Shown one piece after another: positions 49,499 to 58,064 of a stretch of 62,860 nucleotides of DNA. The stretch is from the NCBI GenBank assembly GCA_011364975.1, contig RDOE01000009.1, positions 1 through 62,860 of the forward strand. Direction: 5' to 3'. The position numbers and the translations under genes are program-made. Position 1 is the first letter of the stretch. Every line of letters begins with the position of its first letter. Origin of the DNA: Promethearchaeota archaeon. Its GTDB lineage: Archaea > Asgardarchaeota > Lokiarchaeia > Sigyniarchaeales > SOKP01. The notes beneath the pieces were generated by a model. It was not told where the DNA came from. It was given only the letters and a program-made list of their open reading frames with translations, and made no database searches.

Positions 49499-52000
49499 TT
49501 AAAATCTAGATTTTATTATATCAGAAATTAATTTTGGAAATTCATTCCAATCTTTGATTGTAAGTAATTGTCCTCCGGCGATTTTAATCATTTTTTCAGC
49601 TTCCTTCAAATTATAGGAGCTTTCTGGAGTAATAAGTATGAAATCAACACCTAATGAGCGCATAACTTTTAATTCTTGCATGGCTTCCCTAATATCAAAA
49701 ACTTCTGCATCTGTAAACAAAACATTTAATTTTTCACGAGAACTAGATTTTTCTTTAAATTGTTTATTAGCCCATTCAAGTGCACTTTGAATCTTAGTGC
49801 CGCCTCTTGCATTTACCGATAAGAGTTCATCAGCTAATTTTTCTAAATCAGCTTTTTCATCTAATTGTTTCAATACGTGAGTATTCGATTCAAAGAACGT
49901 TATCCCGAATTCATCTTTACGCATCCCATAGCATAACATAGTTATGCAAATACTCATATAAGCAAGTTTTTCTCCCGTCATTGAACCACTAATATCAAGT
50001 TCAAAACAACATGATCGCATTCCTTTAGCAGTTTCGAAAACATAGAAATCATCATAATTAATATGTTCTAAATCTTTTCCTTTTTCTAAAAGATTGAATA
50101 TAGTTTCCTCTAAATCTATATTATCAAAATCATCTCCAATAGTATAAGGTCTAACGATATTTATGGGTATAGGCCCAGTGGTGGCACTCCCTAAACGCGC
50201 TCTAGAATAATATATCCCTAATTCAATCAGCATTTTCTTTGCTAGCTCCTTCACTTTTGATTTAGATTGCTCTGGTAAGCTATTTCTATGCAGAAACCAC
50301 TGCTTTAAAAGGTTTTCACCACTACCCGCAGATAAACAGGAAATTAGCTTATCTTGGCCCTCATTTCCACCAACTTGCTGTGCACCTTTTAATGCTTCAC
50401 TTAAATTAAAGTGACCCAAAGCACCTAAAGCATCTCTATTATCATTTGCAAGTGCACTACTTAACAGCTCTTTAAATCTATCCTTTGTTATTTGATCTTT
50501 AATTTGATTTATTAAATTATCGATTCTTTGAAAATCTCCAGTATTCTTTTCAATCATCTTTTTTAATAATTGATAATTTGGCTCAATCAGCTCGTATATT
50601 TCTTCATCAGACATTTCAAGATTTTTTCCCTTCGATTTGATATCTTCCTCCATAGGATTCAAACCTATTTTTCGTAAAAATTCTATAACATTTCTAAGTT
50701 GATCTGGTGTCTCACATGCCTTTAAATTTTGAGAAATAATATCTGGGATTTTTTGAGCTATTTTTTGGCTACAATGCATATTCGAACAGCTATTCATTAA
50801 TTGTTGTAATTTATGAGATAGGGACTTAAAAGCCTCAAATTTCATCTTCTGGTTGTTCGCATCATCTATAGCATTTTTCAATGCTTGATTAAACAGAGAA
50901 TTCCAAGCTTTATTCGCATATGAATTTTTAGTCAAATCTTCTAAAGAAAGATTCATATGTTCCGAAGAAATCGCTTTATTTAATTCATTAAGATACGCAG
51001 ATCTTAATTCCGTCCCAAAATATTGATCTAATGAATTTGTTAAGTTAAAATTGTGTTCAAATGTTGATTGTTGCAATGAATTTTTTAATACTTTATTTAT
51101 ATCGAATTTAGGGGTTTCGCCTAAAGTTTTAGCAGCATTAAATAGCTGATCAAGGTTATTAATTTGATTATGAAGTTGTTCTTTTACTTTATTTATTTCT
51201 TCCTTAATATTATTTTGATTGACTGATTCGTTAAGGAATTTAATAGATTCTAACAAATCCTCCAATTTTCCTGATTTCATCAAATTATTTAAATCTTCTG
51301 CGATAGATTCGTTATTAAGAGCTTTGCTTGTGATTTTTTCCCATTCTCGAAGTGATTTTTCCTGAATTAGATCATTCATGTTTAAATTTGTCGCAGCAAT
51401 TAAGTCCTGGGGAGTAAGAGAATTTATTTTCTCCTCTAGTCGTTTTTGTGCTTCTTCTATTAGTTTTTTCAAAGAATTAATTTCTTCTTTATATAATTCT
51501 GAATCATCATTAAAAAAATTCAGTGCTGATTTATATGGTTCTAATTCACGATTTAAATTGATTTCTTCTAAAAAAGTCTCTAATTTTTGAATTGAATCTT
51601 CATTAATCAACTTAGACATTTCAATTTCCTCAATAATTTCTTGAAGTTGATCCAATTCTGATTTAATTTCTGAATCTAAAGTTTGATCTACTGAACTATT
51701 GATACCATTTAATTCATTTCCAAAAAAGGATTGCACCATATCCTTTTTATAATTTGGAAATAAAATCTCAAAGGCAATATCCTTAGCTAAATCTTGATTG
51801 TCAGGAAAGGAAGTGACCGTACTGATTTCAATATAATCATTAGGAGAAACATGCCCTTTTCTATAATATCTTGATAATATAAGTTTTGGTATAGCTAATA
51901 CTTGTCTAGAAGATGGAATTTGAACAATATCATGATGATTTCTCATTCTTCTTATAAAATCAATGGCGAATTCGCAAGGATTTTCTGGAAAAACTGCCAT
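49499..52000 (-). CDS. VWA-domain (CoxE-like) protein of MoxR system
   Basis: 833 residues. The C-terminal ~210 form a von Willebrand A domain with an intact metal site: ELDISGSMTGEKL (DxSxS), ARGGTKIQSALEW (Thr) and LFTDAEVFD (Asp). Before it lies a very long helical, charged region of about 550 residues resembling a coiled coil, with LARQ-free Lys/Glu/Asn-rich composition. VWA proteins of this sort act as adaptors for MoxR ATPases. The MoxR gene stops 19 bases upstream, with an AGGAGGT Shine-Dalgarno overlapping its stop codon, so the two are coupled. The substrate or complex acted on is not known. Confidence 0.8.
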   Translation of the reverse strand: MAVFPENPCEFAIDFIRRMRNHHDIVQIPSSRQVLAIPKLILSRYYRKGHVSPNDYIEISTVTSFPDNQDLAKDIAFEILFPNYKKDMVQSFFGNELNGINSSVDQTLDSEIKSELDQLQEIIEEIEMSKLINEDSIQKLETFLEEINLNRELEPYKSALNFFNDDSELYKEEINSLKKLIEEAQKRLEEKINSLTPQDLIAATNLNMNDLIQEKSLREWEKITSKALNNESIAEDLNNLMKSGKLEDLLESIKFLNESVNQNNIKEEINKVKEQLHNQINNLDQLFNAAKTLGETPKFDINKVLKNSLQQSTFEHNFNLTNSLDQYFGTELRSAYLNELNKAISSEHMNLSLEDLTKNSYANKAWNSLFNQALKNAIDDANNQKMKFEAFKSLSHKLQQLMNSCSNMHCSQKIAQKIPDIISQNLKACETPDQLRNVIEFLRKIGLNPMEEDIKSKGKNLEMSDEEIYELIEPNYQLLKKMIEKNTGDFQRIDNLINQIKDQITKDRFKELLSSALANDNRDALGALGHFNLSEALKGAQQVGGNEGQDKLISCLSAGSGENLLKQWFLHRNSLPEQSKSKVKELAKKMLIELGIYYSRARLGSATTGPIPINIVRPYTIGDDFDNIDLEETIFNLLEKGKDLEHINYDDFYVFETAKGMRSCCFELDISGSMTGEKLAYMSICITMLCYGMRKDEFGITFFESNTHVLKQLDEKADLEKLADELLSVNARGGTKIQSALEWANKQFKEKSSSREKLNVLFTDAEVFDIREAMQELKVMRSLGVDFILITPESSYNLKEAEKMIKIAGGQLLTIKDWNEFPKLISDIIKSRF

Positions 52001-52013
52001 GACTTTAGATTAA

Positions 52014-52020
52014 ACCTCCT
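52014..52020 (-). promoter_or_regulatory. Shine-Dalgarno AGGAGGT before the VWA gene
   Basis: A near-perfect ribosome-binding site overlapping the MoxR stop codon, 13 bases before the VWA start. It supports co-translation of the two genes. Confidence 0.55.
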
Positions 52021-52960
52021 AGGTTCCTAATGTTTTATGAATTATATTCTCAATAACATTTTCTACTTTCATTCCAGGTTTAGGCTTAATACTTCCAAGT
52101 AAAACATTTTTAGTGATATCAGTAAGAATTTCATAAATTGACATTTTTTCTTTAACATTTTCTTTTTTCTCAAGAAATCTTGTACGTGCTACTAGTTTAG
52201 CAATTGCGATACCTGCCCTTATTGAAGCAGGAATTTCAATATCTATCTTATTTTTTCTAGTTTCATTGATTATTGTATAAATCAGCTCTAATTCAGATTC
52301 TTCAACCACAAAATGCTCAGGTAAGTTGATTCTTATAATATCTAGTTCTGTAGCTTTATCTGGATATGTCAATTTTATCCATACTTTAATTCTATCTTTA
52401 AGTGCTTCTGATAATCTATGAGTTCCAGATAATTCTTCAGGATTCATTGCCGAAATAAAAAAGAAATCCTTATCCGCTTTTATACGCCCCAAATGAGGAA
52501 TACTTATGGAAGCTTCCTCTAAAGGTTCTAATAAAGTGTTTTGGGAATATTCTGTAGCTCTATTTATTTCATTTGCCAAAAATGTGCCACCCTCAAGCAT
52601 AGCGCTTAAAAGAGGGCCAGGATTAAAAGCTTCTAAAACAAAGCCTTTCTTTAAGGTGATTGCAGGATCAAAACTACCAATAAAATGGGAAGGTTTAATG
52701 GACTCATCCATTGTTAACCAATGAAAGCTTTTATTTTTATTTTCTTGGGCTCGTAAACTAGCAAAATATCTGCATAAAATAGTTTTACCAACCCCGGGAG
52801 GACCAACTAAAGCAGGAAATAATCCTGTAGCTTCAGCATCCCTCAGTAATTCTAAAGCTTTTCCATACTGACCAGAAAGCACAATATCAATTTTTTCCTC
52901 AGAAATGTCTTTGATAAGATGTTGATTAAATAACTCCTCAAATTTTTGCTTATTTATCAT
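52019..52960 (-). CDS. MoxR-type AAA+ ATPase (second in window)
   Basis: 313 residues. Walker A is VGPPGVGKTILCRYFAS near residue 39, Walker B GGTFLANEINRATEYSQ with NTLLEPLEE, sensor 1 FFISAMNPEELSGTHRLS and arginine region ALKDRIKVWIKL. It is more distant from the other MoxR here than paralogues in one operon would be and belongs with the MoxR members that pair with CoxE-like VWA and SWIM proteins. It leads a three-gene set with the VWA and SWIM-like genes. Likely role: ATP-driven remodelling of an unidentified protein or complex. Confidence 0.9.
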   Translation of the reverse strand: MINKQKFEELFNQHLIKDISEEKIDIVLSGQYGKALELLRDAEATGLFPALVGPPGVGKTILCRYFASLRAQENKNKSFHWLTMDESIKPSHFIGSFDPAITLKKGFVLEAFNPGPLLSAMLEGGTFLANEINRATEYSQNTLLEPLEEASISIPHLGRIKADKDFFFISAMNPEELSGTHRLSEALKDRIKVWIKLTYPDKATELDIIRINLPEHFVVEESELELIYTIINETRKNKIDIEIPASIRAGIAIAKLVARTRFLEKKENVKEKMSIYEILTDITKNVLLGSIKPKPGMKVENVIENIIHKTLGT

Positions 52961-53179
52961 ATTTAACGTTCAAAGAAATGATTTCAATTTAATAGTATTA
53001 TCTTGATTGAATAATAATTATTGACTCTTAATCTATTTTATTATATAATATAAAATTTTCATTCTATATTTAAAATAAGATTAATTATTTACCTACATAA
53101 TTTCTAACTTCAAGAAAAGGGTAAAATAGATATTTAAACAAAAAAGTATAAAAATAAATTATAAATTTTTAATCATAAT
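52961..53179. other. Divergent intergenic region
   Basis: 219 AT-rich bases between the start of the MoxR trio (minus) and the permease gene (plus). Both promoters should be here; TATA-like tracts are too common in this base composition to choose one. Confidence 0.35.
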
Positions 53180-54220
53180 ATGAGAAAAAAAGGGCAAATT
53201 AACCTATTAAATTATATTTTACGTAGAGTTCTAGTCGCAGTTCCTGCCCTTCTGGGGCTTGTAACCATTATTTTCTTTCTTAGTAGGGCAATTCCTGGAG
53301 ATCCCGTATTATATAGGGTTCCTACAAAAGCACTTGGTACTTTATATGAAATAGAAAGAAAAAAATTAGGTTTAGACCAACCGATCTTCATTCAGTATTT
53401 AAAATTTATGTGGGTGATGTTTACAGGGGATTGGGGATTTTCGTTAGGTGTTCAACCAGATATTGACGTTTGGACTCTATTGTGGTTAAGATTGCCAAGA
53501 ACTTTAGAAGTAGTCACCATAAGTATGTTAATTGCGGCACTATTGGGAATAAAAGCTGGTAAAATCGCAGCAACAAACCGAAATAGTTTTAAAGATGTCA
53601 TTATAAGGTTTATTATTTATACTGCAATGGCAGTACCGGGGTTTGTAGTTGCAACCTTCATAATTACTTTTTTCGAAAGTACGAGGATTAAAATTTTCCC
53701 ATTTTATAGTTATAAATCTATAGGTATAGGAGACCCCCCCACTATAACATATATTCGAACCATTGATTGTATCCTATCGGGGAATTTTATTATGCTTTTT
53801 GATTACCTATACCATCTATTTATTCCAATCTGTACTATGGTTATAATTCAATTAGTTATAATTGCAAGACAGACAAGATCTAGTATGATTGGTATTCTAC
53901 AGATGGATTATATTAGGACTGCTATCGCTAAAGGAGTTAATCTTAAAACCATATATAAGAAACATGCACTTAAAAATGCAATTCCTCCTGTAATTACCAA
54001 AATTATGATAGGTTTTCCCACTCTTCTTGGTACAATGATTCCTGTAGAAGTTGCACTTGAATTAAAGGGTTTAGGGCAATATTTTGCGATGGCTATGTTT
54101 TATCTAGATTATAGTGTGATTATAGCTATGATTTTTGCATATGGTGTCATAGTGATTATTTTTAATCTAATTGCAGATATTTTATATGGTGTGGTTGATC
54201 CTAGAATTAGATATACATAA
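53180..54220 (+). CDS. ABC transporter permease, DppB/OppB family (orphan)
   Basis: 346 residues with six membrane helices, beginning LLNYILRRVLVAVPALLGLV and the conserved FFLSRAIPGDPV loop. The cytoplasmic EAA-type loop YIRTAIAKGVNLKTIYKKHA with LKNAIPPVI is intact and would contact the ATPase. It ends with the family's LYGVVDPRIRY. Such permeases import peptides, sugars or nickel with a second permease, two ATPases and a binding protein. None of these partners is in the window, so the gene is a lone subunit here. Confidence 0.9.
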   Translation: MRKKGQINLLNYILRRVLVAVPALLGLVTIIFFLSRAIPGDPVLYRVPTKALGTLYEIERKKLGLDQPIFIQYLKFMWVMFTGDWGFSLGVQPDIDVWTLLWLRLPRTLEVVTISMLIAALLGIKAGKIAATNRNSFKDVIIRFIIYTAMAVPGFVVATFIITFFESTRIKIFPFYSYKSIGIGDPPTITYIRTIDCILSGNFIMLFDYLYHLFIPICTMVIIQLVIIARQTRSSMIGILQMDYIRTAIAKGVNLKTIYKKHALKNAIPPVITKIMIGFPTLLGTMIPVEVALELKGLGQYFAMAMFYLDYSVIIAMIFAYGVIVIIFNLIADILYGVVDPRIRYT

Positions 54221-54381
54221 TTGCTTATTTTGGTTTTATCCAAATTTAGATTAGTTTTAATTTGCATTTTAAGATAGATTATATTTACTGTATAATAAAA
54301 AACCTCAAATAATCAAGATTAACAAATAAAAGTGAGTTTTATTATATTATTAATAAAGAAAAAACAATAATTTTGATTTAA

Positions 54382-55305
54382 TTGGTAAAAAAAACGTCTA
54401 CTCAAACTTCTCTTTCTGAATTTATTAATAGTAAACCTGAAAATGGGATTAAGTTATATTATCAGAAGCATTATTTAGAGAAAAATAAAGTAGAAAATGT
54501 ATATCCATTTGTGAAATGGGCAGGTGGAAAACGACAATTAATCCCAAAAATTAAACCTTATATCCCTAAGAAATTTAATAATTATTTAGAACCCTTTGTG
54601 GGAGGTGGTGCTATGCTATTCTATCTACTCCCAGATAGAGCAGTGATAATTGACAACAATATGGAACTGATAAATTGTTATGAAGTAATAAAAAAGAATG
54701 CAGAAGAATTAATTGAATCTTTGAAGAACTATAAATATAATAAGGATTATTATTATGAAATTAGAGCTTTAGATCAAAAATTAGACGTTTATAATAGTTT
54801 ATCTAACGTTGAAAAGGCAGCAAGAACAATTTTTTTGAACAAAACGGGATATAATGGGTTGTATCGAGTCAATAGTAAGGGTCGATTCAATGTTCCTTTT
54901 GGGAGGCATAAAAACCCTAAGATTTGCGATAAAAAAAATTTGAAAGCAGTACAAAAAGCTATTCAAAATGTAGAAATCTTGCATGGATCTTTTGAAATCT
55001 GCCTAAATTACGCTAAGGAAGACGATTTTGTATATTTTGACCCGCCTTATTATCCTCTTTCTGACACTGCGTTATTTACTAGCTATACCAAAGAAAATTT
55101 TGGAAAAGAGTCCCAAATCCAATTATATGAAGTGTTTAAAGAACTAGATGCCCGAGGATGTAAATTGTTGTTAAGTAATTCATATTGTAATTTTATATTA
55201 GATTTATATAACGAATTTAAAATTATAACAATTAGAGCAAAGAGAGCAATTAATAGTGATTCATCCAAAAGAGGATTCATTAATGAGGTTTTAATTATGA
55301 ATTAA
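54382..55305 (+). CDS. Dam-type adenine-N6 DNA methyltransferase (D12 class), orphan
   Basis: 307 residues. Motif I is FVKWAGGKRQLIPKIKPYI with EPFVGGGAM and motif IV DFVYFDPPYYPLS; NKTGYNGLYRVNSKGRFNVP is the class signature. These enzymes methylate adenine in a short target such as GATC; the target here is unknown. The start is TTG 54382. The N-terminal tail contains QTSLSEFI (residues 8-15), near the PCNA-interacting peptide consensus QxxLxxFF, which would recruit it to replication forks. No restriction endonuclease gene is adjacent, so it is either an orphan regulator/maintenance methylase or a mobile-element remnant. Confidence 0.9.
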   Translation: MVKKTSTQTSLSEFINSKPENGIKLYYQKHYLEKNKVENVYPFVKWAGGKRQLIPKIKPYIPKKFNNYLEPFVGGGAMLFYLLPDRAVIIDNNMELINCYEVIKKNAEELIESLKNYKYNKDYYYEIRALDQKLDVYNSLSNVEKAARTIFLNKTGYNGLYRVNSKGRFNVPFGRHKNPKICDKKNLKAVQKAIQNVEILHGSFEICLNYAKEDDFVYFDPPYYPLSDTALFTSYTKENFGKESQIQLYEVFKELDARGCKLLLSNSYCNFILDLYNEFKIITIRAKRAINSDSSKRGFINEVLIMN

Positions 55306-55388
55306 GTCCTAATTCCTCTAATAAATTTATTTAACCTTGAATTCATATTTTTATATTAGCTATAATTTTTAATATTAGTTGACTAAAA

Positions 55389-57767
55389 ATGCAGTTAGAA
55401 CTTAATCTTTATTCAGATTATAGGAAAAGGATAAATAAGACAAGAAATAAAGTAATAAGTCAACCACATGAATTATGTATTGAAAGAGCATTACTAATTA
55501 CAAAATCGTATGAAAAAACTAAAGGAGAAAGCCCAGTTATCCGATTTGCTAAAGCGATGGAATTTTTCTTAACTAATATGACCATAAAAATATGGGATGA
55601 CGAGATTATAGTAGGAAATAGATGTACTAAATATGTTGGTACCCCTTTATATCCTGAAGTTAGAGTAGACACTATTGAACAAGATTTAGATCTTTATAAT
55701 ACAAGAGAGGTTCAAAAATTCTTAATTTCTGAGGAGGATAAAAAAACTTTAAGGGACTATATTATTCCTTATTGGAAAAATGAAGATGAAACTGTAAAGG
55801 CGCGATTCTATTCAAAATTGTCTCCTGAATTAAAAAATTATATATTAAATTTATTATATGTAGTTGATACCGACATAACAAATGGTGTAGGTCATTTCAT
55901 TCCTGGTCATTTTAACATCTTGAATTACGGTATCAATGGTTTACTTGAAAAAGTTAAGAAGAGAAAACAACAACTTAATGGAATAGAAAACAGTAAAGAG
56001 TTTTTAGATTCAGTAATAATCTTACTAAATGGCGCTCAAACATTTATAAAAAGATTTTCTAATTTGAGTAAGCAATTAGCCGAAAATGAAAATGATTTAA
56101 AGCGAAAAATGGAATTATTTGATATATCAAAAACATGTTTGAAAGTCTCTTCTGAACCTCCTGAAACTTTCAAAGAAGCTCTTCAATTGATATATTTTAC
56201 TCATCTTATAGCTGGTTTAGAAGACGGAGGTTTTGCGATTAGTCTTGGACGTTTAGATCAAATTCTTTATCCTTACTATATTAAGGACATGAAAAAAGGA
56301 AAAATAAGTAATGAAGAGGTTCAGTTCCTAATTGAATGTCTTTACTTAAAGTTATCCACTTTATGGAATTATGTACTTCATAAAGGTATAATTGCTGCAG
56401 AAGGTCCTCCAATTGCAATCAATTTAACGATTGGAGGTATAGATAAAAATGGAAATAATGTTACAAATGATTTATCATATCTATTTTTAGATTCTTATGA
56501 ATTTCTAAAAACAATTCAACCTGCTTTTTCAGTGAGAATATGTTCAAATACTCCAGATGATTTAATCAGAAAAGTTGGTCAAGCTATTAAATCAGGAGCT
56601 AGTATCGGGCTATTTAATGATTTAGTTATGATCCCTGGACTAATTGATATGGGATATACATTAAATGATGCTAGAGAATATGCACCGATTGGATGTGTGG
56701 AACCCGCACATCATTGTAAAACCTTTGGTTGTACCAATGCAACTCAAATAAATATAGTAAAATGCTTGGAATTAACATTAAATAATGGAATAGACATGTT
56801 TACAAGGAATAAATATGGTCTTGAAAATTCCAAACAAATAAATTCATATGAAGATCTATGGGAGGATTTTACTAAACAATTAGAATTTTTTTTAGAGAAA
56901 ATGATTCTCACCATGCGAGATCTTGAAGAATCCATCGCAGAGATGAATCCACAACCATTCTTATCTGCTACAATTGATAATTGTATCGAACGTGGAATGG
57001 ATATAACTAAAGGAGGAGCTATTTATGATTTTACGACAACTCAGTTGATTGGTTTAGCAACAGTCGCAGATAGCTTAGCAGTAATAAAAAAATTGGTGTT
57101 TGAAGAAAAAATACTTACTTTAGAAGAATTGACAAATATTTTAAAGAAAAATTATCGTGGGACTTATAGAGGTAAAAGTGGAGAAGAATGGAGACAAATT
57201 TTTATAAATAGAGGGCCTAAATTTGGAAATGACGATGATTATGTTGATAATATTGCCTATGATGTAGCAAAACTTTTTTGTGAACGTTTACGCAAATTTA
57301 GAAACTATCGGGGAGGTAAATATAACCCGGGAATTTATTCAACATCGTTTCATTTAGCTTTTGGGGCATTTACAGCCGCATCTGCAGATGGAAGGAAATC
57401 AAGAGAAGCCCTTTCAAATGGTATAGGCCCTACAAATGGGATGGATAAAAATGGACCTACAGCGATTTTAAATTCAATAATGAAGTTGGAAAATGAATTG
57501 ATGACGAACGGTAATTCGACAATATTATCAATTCATCCTAGTTCTTTCAGGGAAGATTTATTCGTACCATTAATTAGATCTTTTTTCAAAATGAATGGTG
57601 GTTATCATGTTCAATTTAATGTTGTTGGTAAAGAAATGCTTTGTGAAGCTCAAAACCATCCAGAGAACTATATAGGTTTAGTAGTAAGGATTGCGGGGTA
57701 TTCTGTACTCTTCAATGAATTATCTAAATCGGCTCAAGATGATATAATCTCTAGAACACAATATTAA
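55389..57767 (+). CDS. Glycyl radical enzyme, PflD/dehydratase type
   Basis: 792 residues. The catalytic Cys is 436 in PIGCVEPAHHCKTFG, with the catalytic Glu at 438; the glycyl radical is Gly770 in VRIAGYSVLF, 22 residues from the end, as usual. The GCVEP motif puts it with glycerol/diol dehydratases and the PflD-type group rather than with pyruvate formate-lyase. The substrate cannot be inferred. A radical SAM activating enzyme is needed to install the radical, and none is adjacent; the two radical SAM genes at 8-11 kb belong to the lipoate set. Oxygen-sensitive, so it implies anaerobic life. Confidence 0.88.
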   Translation: MQLELNLYSDYRKRINKTRNKVISQPHELCIERALLITKSYEKTKGESPVIRFAKAMEFFLTNMTIKIWDDEIIVGNRCTKYVGTPLYPEVRVDTIEQDLDLYNTREVQKFLISEEDKKTLRDYIIPYWKNEDETVKARFYSKLSPELKNYILNLLYVVDTDITNGVGHFIPGHFNILNYGINGLLEKVKKRKQQLNGIENSKEFLDSVIILLNGAQTFIKRFSNLSKQLAENENDLKRKMELFDISKTCLKVSSEPPETFKEALQLIYFTHLIAGLEDGGFAISLGRLDQILYPYYIKDMKKGKISNEEVQFLIECLYLKLSTLWNYVLHKGIIAAEGPPIAINLTIGGIDKNGNNVTNDLSYLFLDSYEFLKTIQPAFSVRICSNTPDDLIRKVGQAIKSGASIGLFNDLVMIPGLIDMGYTLNDAREYAPIGCVEPAHHCKTFGCTNATQINIVKCLELTLNNGIDMFTRNKYGLENSKQINSYEDLWEDFTKQLEFFLEKMILTMRDLEESIAEMNPQPFLSATIDNCIERGMDITKGGAIYDFTTTQLIGLATVADSLAVIKKLVFEEKILTLEELTNILKKNYRGTYRGKSGEEWRQIFINRGPKFGNDDDYVDNIAYDVAKLFCERLRKFRNYRGGKYNPGIYSTSFHLAFGAFTAASADGRKSREALSNGIGPTNGMDKNGPTAILNSIMKLENELMTNGNSTILSIHPSSFREDLFVPLIRSFFKMNGGYHVQFNVVGKEMLCEAQNHPENYIGLVVRIAGYSVLFNELSKSAQDDIISRTQY

Positions 57768-57857
57768 ATTGATTTTGATTAATCTTAATTTCTAAATGTT
57801 AAAATCAAAAAAATTTTTAGTTAGCCTATTTTTTAACTAGTATTATTATTATAGAAT

Positions 57858-57961
57858 GGGCCTGTAGATCAGTGGAAGATCGCTTGATATGATTTGAGTT
57901 TTAAACTTAAATCACAAGATTCGCATTCAAGAGGTCACGGGTTCAATTCCCGTCAGGTCCA
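57858..57961 (+). tRNA. tRNA-Ala(CGC) with non-canonical intron
   Basis: Cloverleaf read by eye: acceptor GGGCCTG/CAGGTCC with the alanine identity pair G3-U70, D arm GATC/GATC with GG in the loop, anticodon stem CTTGA/TCAAG, variable AGGTC, T arm ACGGG/CCCGT with loop TTCAATT, and A73. CCA is not encoded. The gene is interrupted by 32 bases before the anticodon; joined, the anticodon loop is TTCGCAT with anticodon CGC at 57922-57924. It lies between a glycyl radical enzyme gene and the ValRS gene. Confidence 0.9.
57889..57920 (+). other. tRNA intron at position 32/33 with bulge-helix-bulge motif
   Basis: Strict archaeal hBHBh' motif: exon CTTG (57883-57886) pairs with intron CAAG (57915-57918) as the 4-bp central helix, flanked by 3-base bulges ATA and ATT. 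The intron stem TGATTTGAG pairs with CTTAAATCA (9 bp, one G-T) around loop TTTTAAA. Cutting at the same point of both bulges gives one unique mature tRNA. Confidence 0.85.
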
Positions 57962-58052
57962 CTAATTAATATTGGATTATTGAAAACAATCAAAACTAAT
58001 AAATCAAAGGATATATTCTTAAATTTATATCTTTTGGGTAATAAAATGTAAA

Positions 58053-58060
58053 AAGGAGAG
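58053..58060 (+). promoter_or_regulatory. Shine-Dalgarno of valS
   Basis: AAGGAGAG, 4 bases before the ATG at 58065; one of the clearest ribosome-binding sites in the window. A possible TATA element, AAATTTATAT, lies at 58021-58030. Confidence 0.5.
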
Positions 58061-58064
58061 AGTC

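Noticed and set aside
57858-57961. Canonical 37/38 tRNA intron
   Set aside because: It would leave A at position 33 and no fitting anticodon; the bulge-helix-bulge fits only 32/33.
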